Part shown: one piece after another, positions 53,636 to 61,786 of the stretch | How positions within the stretch are numbered: the stretch's first letter is position 1 | Layout of the letters: each line of letters starts with the position of its first letter | Assembly: GCA_949373165.1 (NCBI GenBank) | Contig: CASICO010000026.1 | Location: 1-64,000, forward strand | Direction of reading: 5' to 3' | DNA length: 64,000 bases | DNA from: an uncultured Flavobacteriales bacterium | GTDB lineage: Bacteria; Bacteroidota; Bacteroidia; Flavobacteriales_D; Sanyastnellaceae | The notes under the pieces: generated by a model | Told to the model about the DNA's origin: nothing | Database searches by the model: none | Seen by the model: only the letters and a program-made list of their open reading frames with translations | Position numbers and translations under genes: made by a program

Positions 53636-54867
53636 TGGACACTCTCAATTTGCCCCAGCGCATCCGTCAGGATTTCCCCATTCTACAACGAAAGGTGCAT
53701 GGGAAGGACTTGGTCTATCTCGACAATGCGGCCAGTGCTCAAAAGCCCCTTGCGGTGATCGAAGGTCAACGGGAATACCTGTCGAACTACCACTCGAACA
53801 TTCACAGAGGGGCGCACCATTTGGCTCAACTTGCCACAGAAGCCTTCGAAGGTGGTCGGCAAAAAATTGCGGACCACATCGGAGCACAAGGGTCCGAAGA
53901 AATCATTTTCACAGGAGGGTCCACAGACGCCATTAATTTGGTGGCTCAAGCTTGGGGTCGGGCCAACTTGACTTCGAAGGACACCGTTTTGGTGACCCAA
54001 ATGGAGCACCACGCCAACATCGTGCCTTGGCAAATGGTCTGTGAGGAACGAGGAGCCAAAGTCGTGCCTGTCAAGGTGCGCGAAGACGGCACCCTCGATC
54101 TCGATCATTTTGCCACATGCCTGGAGCGGCATCAGCCCAAAATGGTGGCCTTCGTGCACGCCTCCAATACCCTGGGCACCATCAACCCAGCCCAAGCCCT
54201 TTGCGCTCAAGCCAAAGCCGCAGGCGCATTGACTTTGGTGGACGGCTCTCAAGCTCTGCCCCACTTCTCCATTGACGTCCAAACTTTGGGTTGTGATTTC
54301 TACGTGGCCACGGGCCACAAAGCATACGGGCCAACCGGATTGGGCTTCCTCTATGGCCGCAAAGACATCCTCGAGTCCATGCCCCCATGGCGCGGTGGCG
54401 GTGAAATGATCCAACGCGTGAGTTTCCAGGGCACGACCTACAACGGATTGCCTCACAAATTCGAAGCTGGTACACCTCACATTTCAGGCGGAATCGCCAT
54501 GGGCATTGCATTGGACTGGATGAATGGTGTCGGAATTGAGGCCATTCACGCACATGAAACCGCTTTGGTCCAGCACGCCCACTCAGCACTCGGCACCTTG
54601 CCCGCAGTGCGCATCATCGGCAATGCCCCCGAGAAAGTAGGCGTTGTCTCACTCGTGATCGATGGAATGCATCCATATGATCTGGGAACGCTGCTCGATG
54701 GCCAAGGCATCGCAGTGCGCACGGGCCACCATTGCACCGAGCCCCTGATGGACCACCTCGGCTTGTCTGCTGGAACACTCCGCATGTCTTTTGCAGCTTA
54801 CACCACAAGGGAAGAAATCGACCGGGCCATCATTGCCCTTGAACGCGCCATGAATATGCTTCGTTGA
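53632..54867 (+). CDS. sufS: Cysteine desulfurase SufS
   Basis: A 411-residue PLP enzyme of the SufS group, supplying sulfur for clusters. Seen are 'VYLDNAASAQKPLAVIEG', 'NIHRGAHHLAQLATEAFEGG', 'TQMEHHANIVPWQ', PLP Lys230 in 'ATGHKAYGPTG' and the persulfide Cys368 in 'RTGHHCTEPLM'. The first of two ATGs overlaps the tlyA stop. SufE, which receives the sulfur, begins 2 bases after this gene. Confidence 0.97.
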   Translation: MMDTLNLPQRIRQDFPILQRKVHGKDLVYLDNAASAQKPLAVIEGQREYLSNYHSNIHRGAHHLAQLATEAFEGGRQKIADHIGAQGSEEIIFTGGSTDAINLVAQAWGRANLTSKDTVLVTQMEHHANIVPWQMVCEERGAKVVPVKVREDGTLDLDHFATCLERHQPKMVAFVHASNTLGTINPAQALCAQAKAAGALTLVDGSQALPHFSIDVQTLGCDFYVATGHKAYGPTGLGFLYGRKDILESMPPWRGGGEMIQRVSFQGTTYNGLPHKFEAGTPHISGGIAMGIALDWMNGVGIEAIHAHETALVQHAHSALGTLPAVRIIGNAPEKVGVVSLVIDGMHPYDLGTLLDGQGIAVRTGHHCTEPLMDHLGLSAGTLRMSFAAYTTREEIDRAIIALERAMNMLR

Positions 54868-54869
54868 CC

Positions 54870-55304
54870 ATGTCTGCAGAACTCATTTCCTCCCGCCAAC
54901 AAGACGTCATCGAAGAGTTCTCTCTCTTTGACGACTGGATGGACAAATACGAGCATCTCATCGAACTCGGCAAAGACGTGCCTGCGATTGACTCTGCCCG
55001 AAAAACAGACGACCACTTGATCCGAGGCTGTCAGTCCAAAGTTTGGCTTGCCGCAGATGAAACTCAAGACGGCAAAGTCGAGTTCACAGCAGACAGTGAT
55101 GCCATCATCACCAAAGGCCTTGTCGGGCTCATGGTGCGCGTTTTTTCTGGTGCAGAAGCCCGTGCAATTGCCGAAGCCGAACTTCATTTTCTAGATGCCA
55201 TTGGCCTGCACCAACATTTGTCCCCTACCCGGTCAAATGGACTGGCCAGTATGGTCAAACAAATGCGTTTGTATGCCGCCGCTCTCGCTGCGCGACGCAC
55301 CTAA
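54870..55304 (+). CDS. sufE: Sulfur acceptor protein SufE
   Basis: A 144-residue protein. 'DDHLIRGCQSKVWLAADE' holds the sulfur-accepting Cys54, and 'ITKGLVGLMVRVFSGAEARA' is typical. It takes persulfide sulfur from SufS and passes it to SufB. ATG 54870 is chosen over a TTG at 54864. The next gene starts 9 bases later. Confidence 0.95.
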   Translation: MSAELISSRQQDVIEEFSLFDDWMDKYEHLIELGKDVPAIDSARKTDDHLIRGCQSKVWLAADETQDGKVEFTADSDAIITKGLVGLMVRVFSGAEARAIAEAELHFLDAIGLHQHLSPTRSNGLASMVKQMRLYAAALAARRT

Positions 55305-55313
55305 ATTCACCCC

Positions 55314-55625
55314 ATGCCGAATCAGCAAGATGTCATCACGGTCTTGAAGACCATTTTCGACCCTGAAATCCCTGTCGACATTTATGAACTGGGCCTCATT
55401 TACGAGGTCAAATTTTCCGATGTCGAGGGCGGTCAACGGGTCGACATTGAAATGACCTTGACCTCTCCAAATTGTCCTGTTGCCGAGAGCTTGCCTGCCG
55501 ACGTGAAGCAAAAGGTGCTTTCCATGGAAGGTGTCGTCGATGCTGACGTCGAGATCGTTTTCGAGCCAGCGTGGACACAAGACCTGATGAGTGAAGAGGC
55601 CAAACTTGAACTCGGATTCTTATGA
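55314..55625 (+). CDS. MIP18/DUF59 family Fe-S assembly protein (SufT/YitW-like)
   Basis: A 103-residue protein. 'IFDPEIPVDIYELGLIYEV' and the conserved Cys in 'LTSPNCPVAESLPADV' mark the DUF59 (MIP18) family, which helps mature Fe-S proteins. In Bacteroidota it commonly closes the suf operon, as here. Its stop overlaps the dxr start (ATGA). Confidence 0.92.
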   Translation: MPNQQDVITVLKTIFDPEIPVDIYELGLIYEVKFSDVEGGQRVDIEMTLTSPNCPVAESLPADVKQKVLSMEGVVDADVEIVFEPAWTQDLMSEEAKLELGFL

Positions 55626-56821
55626 AAGACCGTGTCCCTGACAGCGAGACATTTGACCCTGGTGCCGGACGCGGGTTGGCCATTTTAGGATCAACGGGTT
55701 CCATTGGCACGCAAGCCCTTGATGTGGTCCGCGCCCAACCCGGTCGATTTCGAGTGGAGGTTCTGACCGCTGGACGCAACGCAGAATTGCTCATCGCTCA
55801 AGCCATAGAGTTTAAGCCCAATGCTGTTGCCATTGCCGACGAGACCCAAGGGCAAAAGGTCCGTGATGCCCTTTGGGCGCATGACATCAAGGCTTATTCT
55901 GGAGCCGATTCCATTGCGCAATTGGTCGAAATGGAGGGGATTGACATTGTCTTAACTGCACTGGTCGGATTTGCCGGATTGCGACCCACCATGAATGCGA
56001 TTGCCGCAGGAAAACACATCGCCCTGGCCAACAAGGAGACCCTCGTGGTTGCTGGAGAAATCGTCATGCAAGCCGCCAAGAACAAAGGCGTCAACATCTT
56101 GCCTGTAGACAGCGAACACAGCGCGATTTTCCAGTGCTTGGCCGGGGAGTTCCACAACCCCATCGAAAAGCTCATATTGACGGCCTCAGGTGGTCCATTT
56201 CGAGGCAGAGACCGTGAAAGCTTAGCGTCAGTGACCAAAGCCCAGGCCCTCAAACACCCGAATTGGGACATGGGCGCCAAGATCACCATCGATTCAGCAT
56301 CCCTCATGAACAAAGGCCTTGAGGTCATCGAGGCCCGCTGGTTGTTTGATGTCAAGGCCAAAGACATCGATGTGGTGGTTCACCCCCAGAGCATTGTTCA
56401 CTCTTGCGTGCAATTCGAAGATGGCAGCATCAAGGCTCAATTGGGCCTCCCGGACATGAAGCTGCCCATTCAGTATGCGTTGGGATATCCTCGTCGCTTA
56501 AAGAATGATTTCCCCCGATTCAATTTTGCGGACTATTCCTCTTTGACATTCGAGACGCCGGACAAGTCCACGTTTCGAAACCTCCAATTGGCCTACGACG
56601 CTTTAGATGCAGGAGGCAGTGCCCCATGTGTATTGAACGCGGCAAATGAAGTTGCTGTCGAGGCCTTCCTCCAAGACGAAGTGGGTTTCTTAGAGATGAG
56701 CGACGTGCTTGAGCACGCGCTTCAAGTGGTTTTCCAAGAGGGCAAACCCGACTTGGAGAGCCTCTTTGAATTGGATGCCGCGGCTCGAAAAGCCGCAACA
56801 GAGTTCATCAAACGGTCATGA
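55622..56821 (+). CDS. dxr: 1-deoxy-D-xylulose 5-phosphate reductoisomerase
   Basis: A 399-residue enzyme of the MEP isoprenoid pathway using NADPH. The nucleotide loop is 'AILGSTGSIGTQALDVV', followed by 'ALANKETLVVAGEIV', the metal and substrate motifs 'PVDSEHSAIFQCL', 'ASGGPFRGRDRESL', 'GAKITIDSASLMNKGLEVIE' and 'VHPQSIVHSCVQFEDGS'. The overlap with the Fe-S assembly gene puts it under suf control. The last steps of the MEP pathway (IspG, IspH) are Fe-S enzymes, which may be why. It ends 14 bases inside the convergent frr. Confidence 0.96.
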   Translation: MKDRVPDSETFDPGAGRGLAILGSTGSIGTQALDVVRAQPGRFRVEVLTAGRNAELLIAQAIEFKPNAVAIADETQGQKVRDALWAHDIKAYSGADSIAQLVEMEGIDIVLTALVGFAGLRPTMNAIAAGKHIALANKETLVVAGEIVMQAAKNKGVNILPVDSEHSAIFQCLAGEFHNPIEKLILTASGGPFRGRDRESLASVTKAQALKHPNWDMGAKITIDSASLMNKGLEVIEARWLFDVKAKDIDVVVHPQSIVHSCVQFEDGSIKAQLGLPDMKLPIQYALGYPRRLKNDFPRFNFADYSSLTFETPDKSTFRNLQLAYDALDAGGSAPCVLNAANEVAVEAFLQDEVGFLEMSDVLEHALQVVFQEGKPDLESLFELDAAARKAATEFIKRS

Positions 56822-57371
56822 TGTCCGCCTCCTTCGAGGCAATCCGACTGTCCACCTGCTTGGCATGGTCATCTGTCAAGGACTGCACATTGGCTTCTCC
56901 AGCTTTGATCGCATCTTCACTGGCCCCGTCTTCTTTCGAAGACTTGATGGCGTCGTTCGCGTCTTTGCGCGCGTTTCGAATCGACACCTTCGCATTTTCA
57001 CCCACCGCCTTCGCTTGCTTGGCCAAATCTCGGCGACGTTCCTCCGTCAACATCGGAACAGAAATGATGAGCACCTCCCCATTGTTCATTGGATTCAAGC
57101 CCAAATTTGAATTGATGATGGCCGAAGCAATGGGATCCAACATGGACTTCTCATAAGCTTGAATCATCAAAGTGCGAGGGTCCGTCGTGGATACATTTCC
57201 CACTTGACTCAGCGGGGTCAAAGAGCCATAGTAATCCACCTTGACGCTCTCGAGCATGTTCGGGTGCGCCTTTCCTGCACGAATCTTCCGAAGCTCTGAA
57301 TCCAGGCGCTCCATCGCATTCTTCATGTCGTCTTGCGCCGATTCAAAGGCGAGGTCAATCATTTCACTCAT
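56808..57371 (-). CDS. frr: Ribosome-recycling factor
   Basis: A 187-residue protein that splits the post-termination ribosome with EF-G. 'MERLDSELRKIRAGKAHPNM', 'VDYYGSLTPLSQVGNVSTTD', 'PRTLMIQAYEKSML', 'EERRRDLAKQAKAVGENAKV' and 'SIRNARKDANDAIK' are diagnostic. It lies 3 bases after pyrH and ends the ribosomal gene run. Its last 14 bases overlap the end of the convergent dxr. Confidence 0.97.
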   Translation of the reverse strand: MSEMIDLAFESAQDDMKNAMERLDSELRKIRAGKAHPNMLESVKVDYYGSLTPLSQVGNVSTTDPRTLMIQAYEKSMLDPIASAIINSNLGLNPMNNGEVLIISVPMLTEERRRDLAKQAKAVGENAKVSIRNARKDANDAIKSSKEDGASEDAIKAGEANVQSLTDDHAKQVDSRIASKEADIMTV

Positions 57372-57374
57372 GTG

Positions 57375-58082
57375 TCAAACAGTTACGATGGTTCCCACCT
57401 CTTCTCCAGCGATAATTTTCAGCAAATTGCCTTGCTCATTGATGTCGAAAACGATGATGGGCAGTTTGTTTTCGTTGCACAAAGTAAAGGCTGTCATGTC
57501 CATCACTTTAAGTCCGCGCTTGAAGACTTCGTCAAACGTCAGAGAGCTGAACCTTTCGGCATCGGGGTCCTTTTCAGGGTCTGCCGTGTAGATGCCATCG
57601 ACCCTTGTGCCTTTCAAGATCACATCCGCCTCGATTTCGATTGCCCTCAAAGAAGCTGCGCTGTCGGTTGTAAAAAACGGATTGCCCGTTCCTGCACCAA
57701 AAATCACCACCCTTCCTTTCTCAAGGTGACGCATCGCCCTTCTGCGAATGACTGGCTCTGCAATGGCCTTCATCTCAATCGCGCTCTGAAGCCTTGTGTC
57801 TACACCAATGTGCTCAAGTGCACTCTGCAACGCCATGGCATTGATCATGGTCGCCAACATGCCCATGTAATCCCCTTGCGTGCGCTCCATGCCGCCTTCA
57901 GCAGCTTGAACACCACGAAAAATGTTGCCGCCGCCAATCACGATGGCACATTCTACACCGGCCTTAACAAGGCCTTCTACCTCGCGCGCGTAACGTGCAA
58001 GTTGCTGGTTGTCAATGCCAAATTGCTTCTCGCCCATCAGGGCTTCACCACTTAGCTTCAGGAGGACGCGCCGGTATTTCAT
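57375..58082 (-). CDS. pyrH: UMP kinase
   Basis: A 235-residue bacterial-type UMP kinase of the amino-acid kinase fold. '[20 protein letters not shown]', '[20 protein letters not shown]', '[20 protein letters not shown]', '[20 protein letters not shown]' and '[16 protein letters not shown]' are diagnostic. The frame runs back to 58226 through the tsf terminator, but ATG 58082 ('[14 protein letters not shown]') is the family start. It lies between tsf and frr, the usual order. Confidence 0.97.
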   Translation of the reverse strand: MKYRRVLLKLSGEALMGEKQFGIDNQQLARYAREVEGLVKAGVECAIVIGGGNIFRGVQAAEGGMERTQGDYMGMLATMINAMALQSALEHIGVDTRLQSAIEMKAIAEPVIRRRAMRHLEKGRVVIFGAGTGNPFFTTDSAASLRAIEIEADVILKGTRVDGIYTADPEKDPDAERFSSLTFDEVFKRGLKVMDMTAFTLCNENKLPIIVFDINEQGNLLKIIAGEEVGTIVTV

Positions 58083-58119
58083 TGGGGGTGAATATCCGAC
58101 CATTCCGGGCACCGCCCCA

Positions 58120-58153
58120 AAAGAAAACGGACCGCCCTTTCGAGCAGTCCGTT
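58120..58153 (-). terminator. Rho-independent terminator after tsf
   Basis: On the minus strand, arms AACGGACTGC (58153-58144) and GCGGTCCGTT (58135-58126) form a 10-bp stem with one G-T pair, an 8-base loop and a following TTCTTTT. It lies about 23 bases past the tsf stop and about 40 before pyrH, so it should separate or attenuate the ribosomal genes from pyrH-frr. Confidence 0.85.
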
Positions 58154-58176
58154 CTTCCGTTTGATTTGCTTTCGCT

Positions 58177-59004
58177 TCAGTCGAGGCTAACGCGACTAAA
58201 TCCGGTGATGGCGCGGTCACCGCCACCGGCTTCTTTCACGTAATCCGCGACACTCTGCTTGTTGTTCTTGATGAACGACTGGTGAACCAACGTCACCTCC
58301 TTGAACCACTTCTTCAAGCGGCCCTTGGCAATGTTTTGTGCCATCTCCTCAGGCTTGCCCTCTTTGATCGCCAATTCCTTGCCAATCTCGAGCTCCTTGT
58401 CAATGTCGGCTTGAGCAATGCTGCTCTCATCCAATGCGATTGGCGCCATTGCCGCGGCTTGCATCGCCACGTCCTTGCCCGCCTGAGCGTCCATTCCGCC
58501 GTTGAAAGCCACCAAAGTAGACAGGCGGTTTCCAGGGTGGATATAGGCCACGACAACCTCTCCTGAGAGCTGCTCATAGCGGCTCACCTCGAGTCTCTCT
58601 CCCAAACGACCCATTTGGTTGGTGATTTCCTCACCTACCGAAACTCCGCTCGGGTGCGCACAGCTCATCAAAGCTGCGGTGTCTGCCGGCGCTTCAGCAA
58701 CGGCAATGTCCAAAATGCTCTGCGCAAACTCAACGTATTCGCTGTTCTTGGCAACAAAGTCAGTTTCACAGTTCAATGAAATGATGCATCCACGGCTTCC
58801 ATCCGCTAGGGTAGAAGCGAGAACAGCACCTTCACCGATTGCGTTGTCACCACGCTTGGCCGCAATTTTTTGGCCTTTCTTACGAAGGATTTCAATGGCC
58901 TTATCGAAGTCGCCAGCGGCTTCGGTCAGGGCCTTCTTACAATCCATCATGCCTGCTCCGGTATGCTTGCGGAGCTTGTTGACTTCAGCAGCAGTAATGC
59001 TCAT
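58177..59004 (-). CDS. tsf: Elongation factor Ts
   Basis: A 275-residue nucleotide-exchange factor for EF-Tu. '[20 protein letters not shown]', '[20 protein letters not shown]', '[20 protein letters not shown]' and the closing '[20 protein letters not shown]' are diagnostic. It follows rpsB by 80 bases and is followed by a strong terminator. The length is normal for the phylum. Confidence 0.97.
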   Translation of the reverse strand: MSITAAEVNKLRKHTGAGMMDCKKALTEAAGDFDKAIEILRKKGQKIAAKRGDNAIGEGAVLASTLADGSRGCIISLNCETDFVAKNSEYVEFAQSILDIAVAEAPADTAALMSCAHPSGVSVGEEITNQMGRLGERLEVSRYEQLSGEVVVAYIHPGNRLSTLVAFNGGMDAQAGKDVAMQAAAMAPIALDESSIAQADIDKELEIGKELAIKEGKPEEMAQNIAKGRLKKWFKEVTLVHQSFIKNNKQSVADYVKEAGGGDRAITGFSRVSLD

Positions 59005-59084
59005 GGTCTTGGGGTATGGGGGTTCGAAAGGGCGCGCGAAAGACGCGCCAGTTGTATTCGTTGATTGAAAAGCAGAACGCCGGA

Positions 59085-60029
59085 TTAGGCCTCCTTGTCG
59101 TCTGCCTTTTCTTCTTTTGCAGGTGCCTCAGCAGCAGGCGCTTCAGCAGCGGGTGCTTCCTCAGCAGCAGGCGCTTCAGCAGCGGGTGCTTCCTCAGCAG
59201 CAGGCGCTTCAGCAGCGGGTGCCGCCTCAGCAGCAGGCGCTTCCTCAGCAGCAGGCGCTTCAGCAGCGGGTGCTTCCTCAGCAGCGGGCGCCTCAGCAGC
59301 AGGTGCTTCCTCAGCCTTCTTCGCGGAAGCCTCTTTCTCTGCACCACGCTCAGACAATCCTTCTTTGATGGCGTCTGTAATCGCGTCTACCACAGCCTTG
59401 ATTGACTTGCTCGCATCGTCGTTGGCTGGAATGGGGAAATCGACAGGACGTGGGTCGCTGTTTGTATCCACCATGGCAAGAACTGGAATGCCGAGCTTCT
59501 TGGCTTCAGCCAATGCAATGTGCTCCTTCATCACGTCGACGATAAACACAGCGGCGGGAATCCGATTCATGTCCGAAATAGAACCGAGGTTCTTTTCGAG
59601 CTTCGCCCGTTGACGGCTGACTTGCAACCGCTCACGCTTTGACATGGTGTTCAACGTGCCGTCGACTTCCATTTTGTCAATCTGCGTCATCTTCCGGATG
59701 GCCTTCCGAATGGTCGCAAAGTTGGTCAACATGCCACCCGACCAACGCTCGGTTACAAATGGCATGTTCACGGACTGAGCCGCTTCGGTCACAATGTCTT
59801 TGGCCTGCTTCTTGGTCGCCACAAACAAAATGCGCTTTCCGCTTTTTGCCATTTGCTTGGCCGCTGCAGCTGCGTCGTCCACCAAAACCACAGTCTTGTG
59901 GAGGTCGATGATGTGAATGCCCTTCTTCTCCGTGAAGATGTAAGGGGCCATGTGTGGGTTCCACTTGCGCTTGAGGTGGCCGAAGTGGGATCCTGCTTGA
60001 AGCAGTTGGTCGAAATTGGTGCGTGCCAT
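59085..60029 (-). CDS. rpsB: Ribosomal protein S2 with a long Ala/Glu/Pro tail
   Basis: A 314-residue protein. Residues 1-229 are a normal S2 ('FDQLLQAGSHFGHLKRKWNP', 'RILFVATKKQAKDIVTEAAQ', 'VTERWSGGMLTNFATIRKAI', 'LGIPVLAMVDTNSDPRPVDF'). The last 85 residues are an acidic, repetitive extension built on EEAPAAEAPAA, ending 'KEEKADDKEA'. Acidic S2 tails occur in some bacteria; this one is probably disordered and exposed on the small subunit. The order is rpsI-rpsB-tsf. Confidence 0.97.
   Translation of the reverse strand: MARTNFDQLLQAGSHFGHLKRKWNPHMAPYIFTEKKGIHIIDLHKTVVLVDDAAAAAKQMAKSGKRILFVATKKQAKDIVTEAAQSVNMPFVTERWSGGMLTNFATIRKAIRKMTQIDKMEVDGTLNTMSKRERLQVSRQRAKLEKNLGSISDMNRIPAAVFIVDVMKEHIALAEAKKLGIPVLAMVDTNSDPRPVDFPIPANDDASKSIKAVVDAITDAIKEGLSERGAEKEASAKKAEEAPAAEAPAAEEAPAAEAPAAEEAPAAEAAPAAEAPAAEEAPAAEAPAAEEAPAAEAPAAEAPAKEEKADDKEA
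59118..59312 (-). repeat. In-frame tandem repeats coding the S2 tail
   Basis: About six imperfect copies of a 33-bp unit (EEAPAAEAPAA, with one EAAPAA variant) lie in a row, alternating two near-identical DNA spellings. Such runs change copy number by slippage without shifting frame, since every unit is a multiple of 3 bases. Confidence 0.85.
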
Positions 60030-60132
60030 GTTGCTACGTTCCTGGGGTTAAGCAACAACGAGGTAGCTTCTTTCGAAGGTCCTCGTTGTTTGGATGCTAG
60101 CTGTATATGCTAAGTAAAAAATGTACTGGAGA

Positions 60133-60519
60133 TCAGCGCTTGGAGAACTGGAACTTCTTCCGCGCTTTCTTTTGTCCGAACTTCTTCCGCTCCACCATTC
60201 GGGGGTCACGGGTTGTCAAACCTTCTGCCTTCAGAGTCGGCTTGAGTTCGTCGTTCAATTCGATGAGCGCCTTTGAAATGGCCAGACGAAGCGCTTCGGC
60301 TTGTCCTGTAATGCCACCACCGTCAAGGTTGGCCTTGATGTCGAACTGGTCGAGCGTCTCGGTCAACATGAAGGGCTGCTTCACTTTGTATTGCAGGGTA
60401 GGGAGTGGGAAATACTCCGTAATGTCCCGCTTGTTGATGGTCACCTTACCCGTTCCCTGCGTCATGTATACGCGGGCAATGGCATTCTTACGGCGACCTG
60501 AAGTGTTGATCGTCTGCAT
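60133..60519 (-). CDS. rpsI: Ribosomal protein S9
   Basis: A 128-residue small-subunit protein. 'GRRKNAIARVYMTQGTGKVT', 'INKRDITEYFP', 'DIKANLDGGGITGQAEALRL', 'LKAEGLTTRDPRMVERKKFG' and the end 'KKARKKFQFSKR' are diagnostic; the C-terminal Lys-Arg reaches the P-site tRNA. It begins 5 bases after rplM, and rpsB follows after a 103-base gap. Confidence 0.98.
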   Translation of the reverse strand: MQTINTSGRRKNAIARVYMTQGTGKVTINKRDITEYFPLPTLQYKVKQPFMLTETLDQFDIKANLDGGGITGQAEALRLAISKALIELNDELKPTLKAEGLTTRDPRMVERKKFGQKKARKKFQFSKR

Positions 60520-60524
60520 CTATC

Positions 60525-60974
60525 TCAGGAGGGAATGGCGTGAACCGTTGGTTGCTGGGCCTCGTGATTGTGCTCAGCGCCAACATAAACGTGCATGTTT
60601 TTGAAAATGGCACGGCCGAGTCGGTTCTTGGGAAGCATACCGCGAACGGCATTCTCCACCAACCTTTCGGGCATTCGGTCCCGCACTTCACGTGCAGTCC
60701 GGCGGAATTGACCGCCAGGGTAACCGGAGTACCGGATGTATTCTTTATCCTCCCACTTGTTGCCAGTCAACTCCACCTTTTCGGCGTTGATGACCACCAC
60801 ATAGTCGCCGCAATCGGCATGGGGGGTGAAGTTCACCTTGTGTTTTCCTCGCAGCAATCGTGCGATTTCTGTACACAAGCGGCCCAGACGTTGCCCTTCG
60901 GCATCGACGACCATCCACTTCTTGTCTGCGTTCTCCTTATTGATGGAGACGGTTTTGTAGCTCAAGGTATCCAC
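60525..60974 (-). CDS. rplM: Ribosomal protein L13
   Basis: A 149-residue large-subunit protein. 'WMVVDAEGQRLGRLCTEIAR', 'LLRGKHKVNFTPHADCGDYV', 'VINAEKVELTGNKWEDKEYI', 'RYSGYPGGQFRR' and 'GMLPKNRLGRAIFKNMHVY' are diagnostic. The GTG at 60974 ('VDTLSYKTVSINK') matches the MDTLSYKT start common in Bacteroidota; the earlier in-frame codons run through the promoter. It is first in the order rplM-rpsI-rpsB-tsf. Confidence 0.97.
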   Translation of the reverse strand: MDTLSYKTVSINKENADKKWMVVDAEGQRLGRLCTEIARLLRGKHKVNFTPHADCGDYVVVINAEKVELTGNKWEDKEYIRYSGYPGGQFRRTAREVRDRMPERLVENAVRGMLPKNRLGRAIFKNMHVYVGAEHNHEAQQPTVHAIPS

Positions 60975-60992
60975 TGCACTCTTGGTTGAAAA

Positions 60993-61044
60993 ACCCCGGA
61001 AAATTCGGGGTGCGAATATAGTGCCAATTCCAATACGCCGCAAA
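60993..61044 (-). promoter_or_regulatory. Promoter and 5' hairpin of the rplM operon
   Basis: On the minus strand TTTG (61044-61041) lies 20 bases before TATATTCG (61020-61013), one mismatch from TAnnTTTG, a fair Bacteroidota promoter. Two bases on, a hairpin starts: ACCCCG (61011-61006), 7-base loop, CGGGGT (60998-60993), then TTTTT. The message would begin with this stem-loop, 20 bases before the GTG start. It looks like a short terminator placed in the leader, so attenuation or L13 feedback is possible. Confidence 0.6.
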
Positions 61045-61153
61045 CCCCTGCGACACAGTGTTTCCCACGAGCGAAAGTGAATGGCCCGAATCGACCGTGA
61101 ATATCGTCCAGAAAGGAAAGGTGAAAACGACTTTTAAACCGGGTCCAGCATCG

Positions 61154-61161
61154 TAAAATTG
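61154..61161 (+). promoter_or_regulatory. -7-like element 7 bases before tdk
   Basis: TAAAATTG is one mismatch from TAnnTTTG and ends 7 bases before the tdk ATG. The 125 bases between the divergent rplM and tdk starts hold this, the rplM promoter, and nothing else I can support. Confidence 0.35.
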
Positions 61162-61168
61162 AAAACTC

Positions 61169-61786
61169 ATGACGGCATACGAAAGACACCCGCCACACCC
61201 GACAGGCGGAACAATAGAAGTGGTCGCTGGACCCATGTTTTCCGGAAAAACAGAAGAGCTACTGCGCCGCTTACGCCGCGCTAGCCTTGCGAAGCAGACG
61301 GTCATGTTGTTCAAGCCGGTTAGAGATGACCGCCATGGCACTACCGATGTTGTGAGCCATGATGCCCGGCGTCAAAACGCACTGGCACTGGAGAATTCTT
61401 CCGCACTAGAAGCCCAGGTTTATTCCGCAGAAATTCGGCCCGATGTGATCGGAATTGACGAGGTACAGTTCTTCGATGATCAAGTTGTAGATGTTTGTAA
61501 TCGTCTCGCAGATGACGGCATGAGGGTCATCGTTGCGGGTCTGGATTTGGATTATTTGGGGCGCCCTTTTGGCATTATGCCCCTGCTATTGGCCCATGCC
61601 GAGTATGTGACCAAGCTGAACGCCATTTGCTCCCGAACGGGAAGGCCAGCCCATTTTTCGCACAGAATTGAAGGAGGGACAGACGATGTTCAAATCGGCG
61701 GCGCAGAATCCTACGAGGCCCTTTCACGGGAACCCTACAACGCCGTCATTGTGCGCGACCACCATCGCAAAACGGCCGTGGAATGA
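61169..61786 (+). CDS. tdk: Thymidine kinase
   Basis: A 205-residue type II thymidine kinase salvaging thymidine. The P-loop is 'GPMFSGKTEELLRRLRRA', the Mg-site Asp is in 'VIGIDEVQFFDDQVVDVCNR', and the lasso region is 'AGLDLDYLGRPFGIMPLLLA'. Of the four zinc cysteines known in many relatives only one remains ('LNAICSRTGRPAHFSHRIEG', 'YEALSREPY'), so the structural zinc is probably absent; similar forms appear usual in Bacteroidota. The stop overlaps the murF-alr start (ATGA). Confidence 0.93.
   Translation: MTAYERHPPHPTGGTIEVVAGPMFSGKTEELLRRLRRASLAKQTVMLFKPVRDDRHGTTDVVSHDARRQNALALENSSALEAQVYSAEIRPDVIGIDEVQFFDDQVVDVCNRLADDGMRVIVAGLDLDYLGRPFGIMPLLLAHAEYVTKLNAICSRTGRPAHFSHRIEGGTDDVQIGGAESYEALSREPYNAVIVRDHHRKTAVE

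Noticed and set aside
59118..59312. CRISPR-like periodic repeats
   Set aside because: They are in-frame, spacerless, and code the Ala/Glu/Pro tail of S2; no cas genes are present.
61619..61745. Thymidine kinase as a decaying gene because the zinc cysteines are missing
   Set aside because: The frame, P-loop, lasso and catalytic residues are intact, and I recall the same loss in other Bacteroidota kinases, so it looks like a lineage trait.
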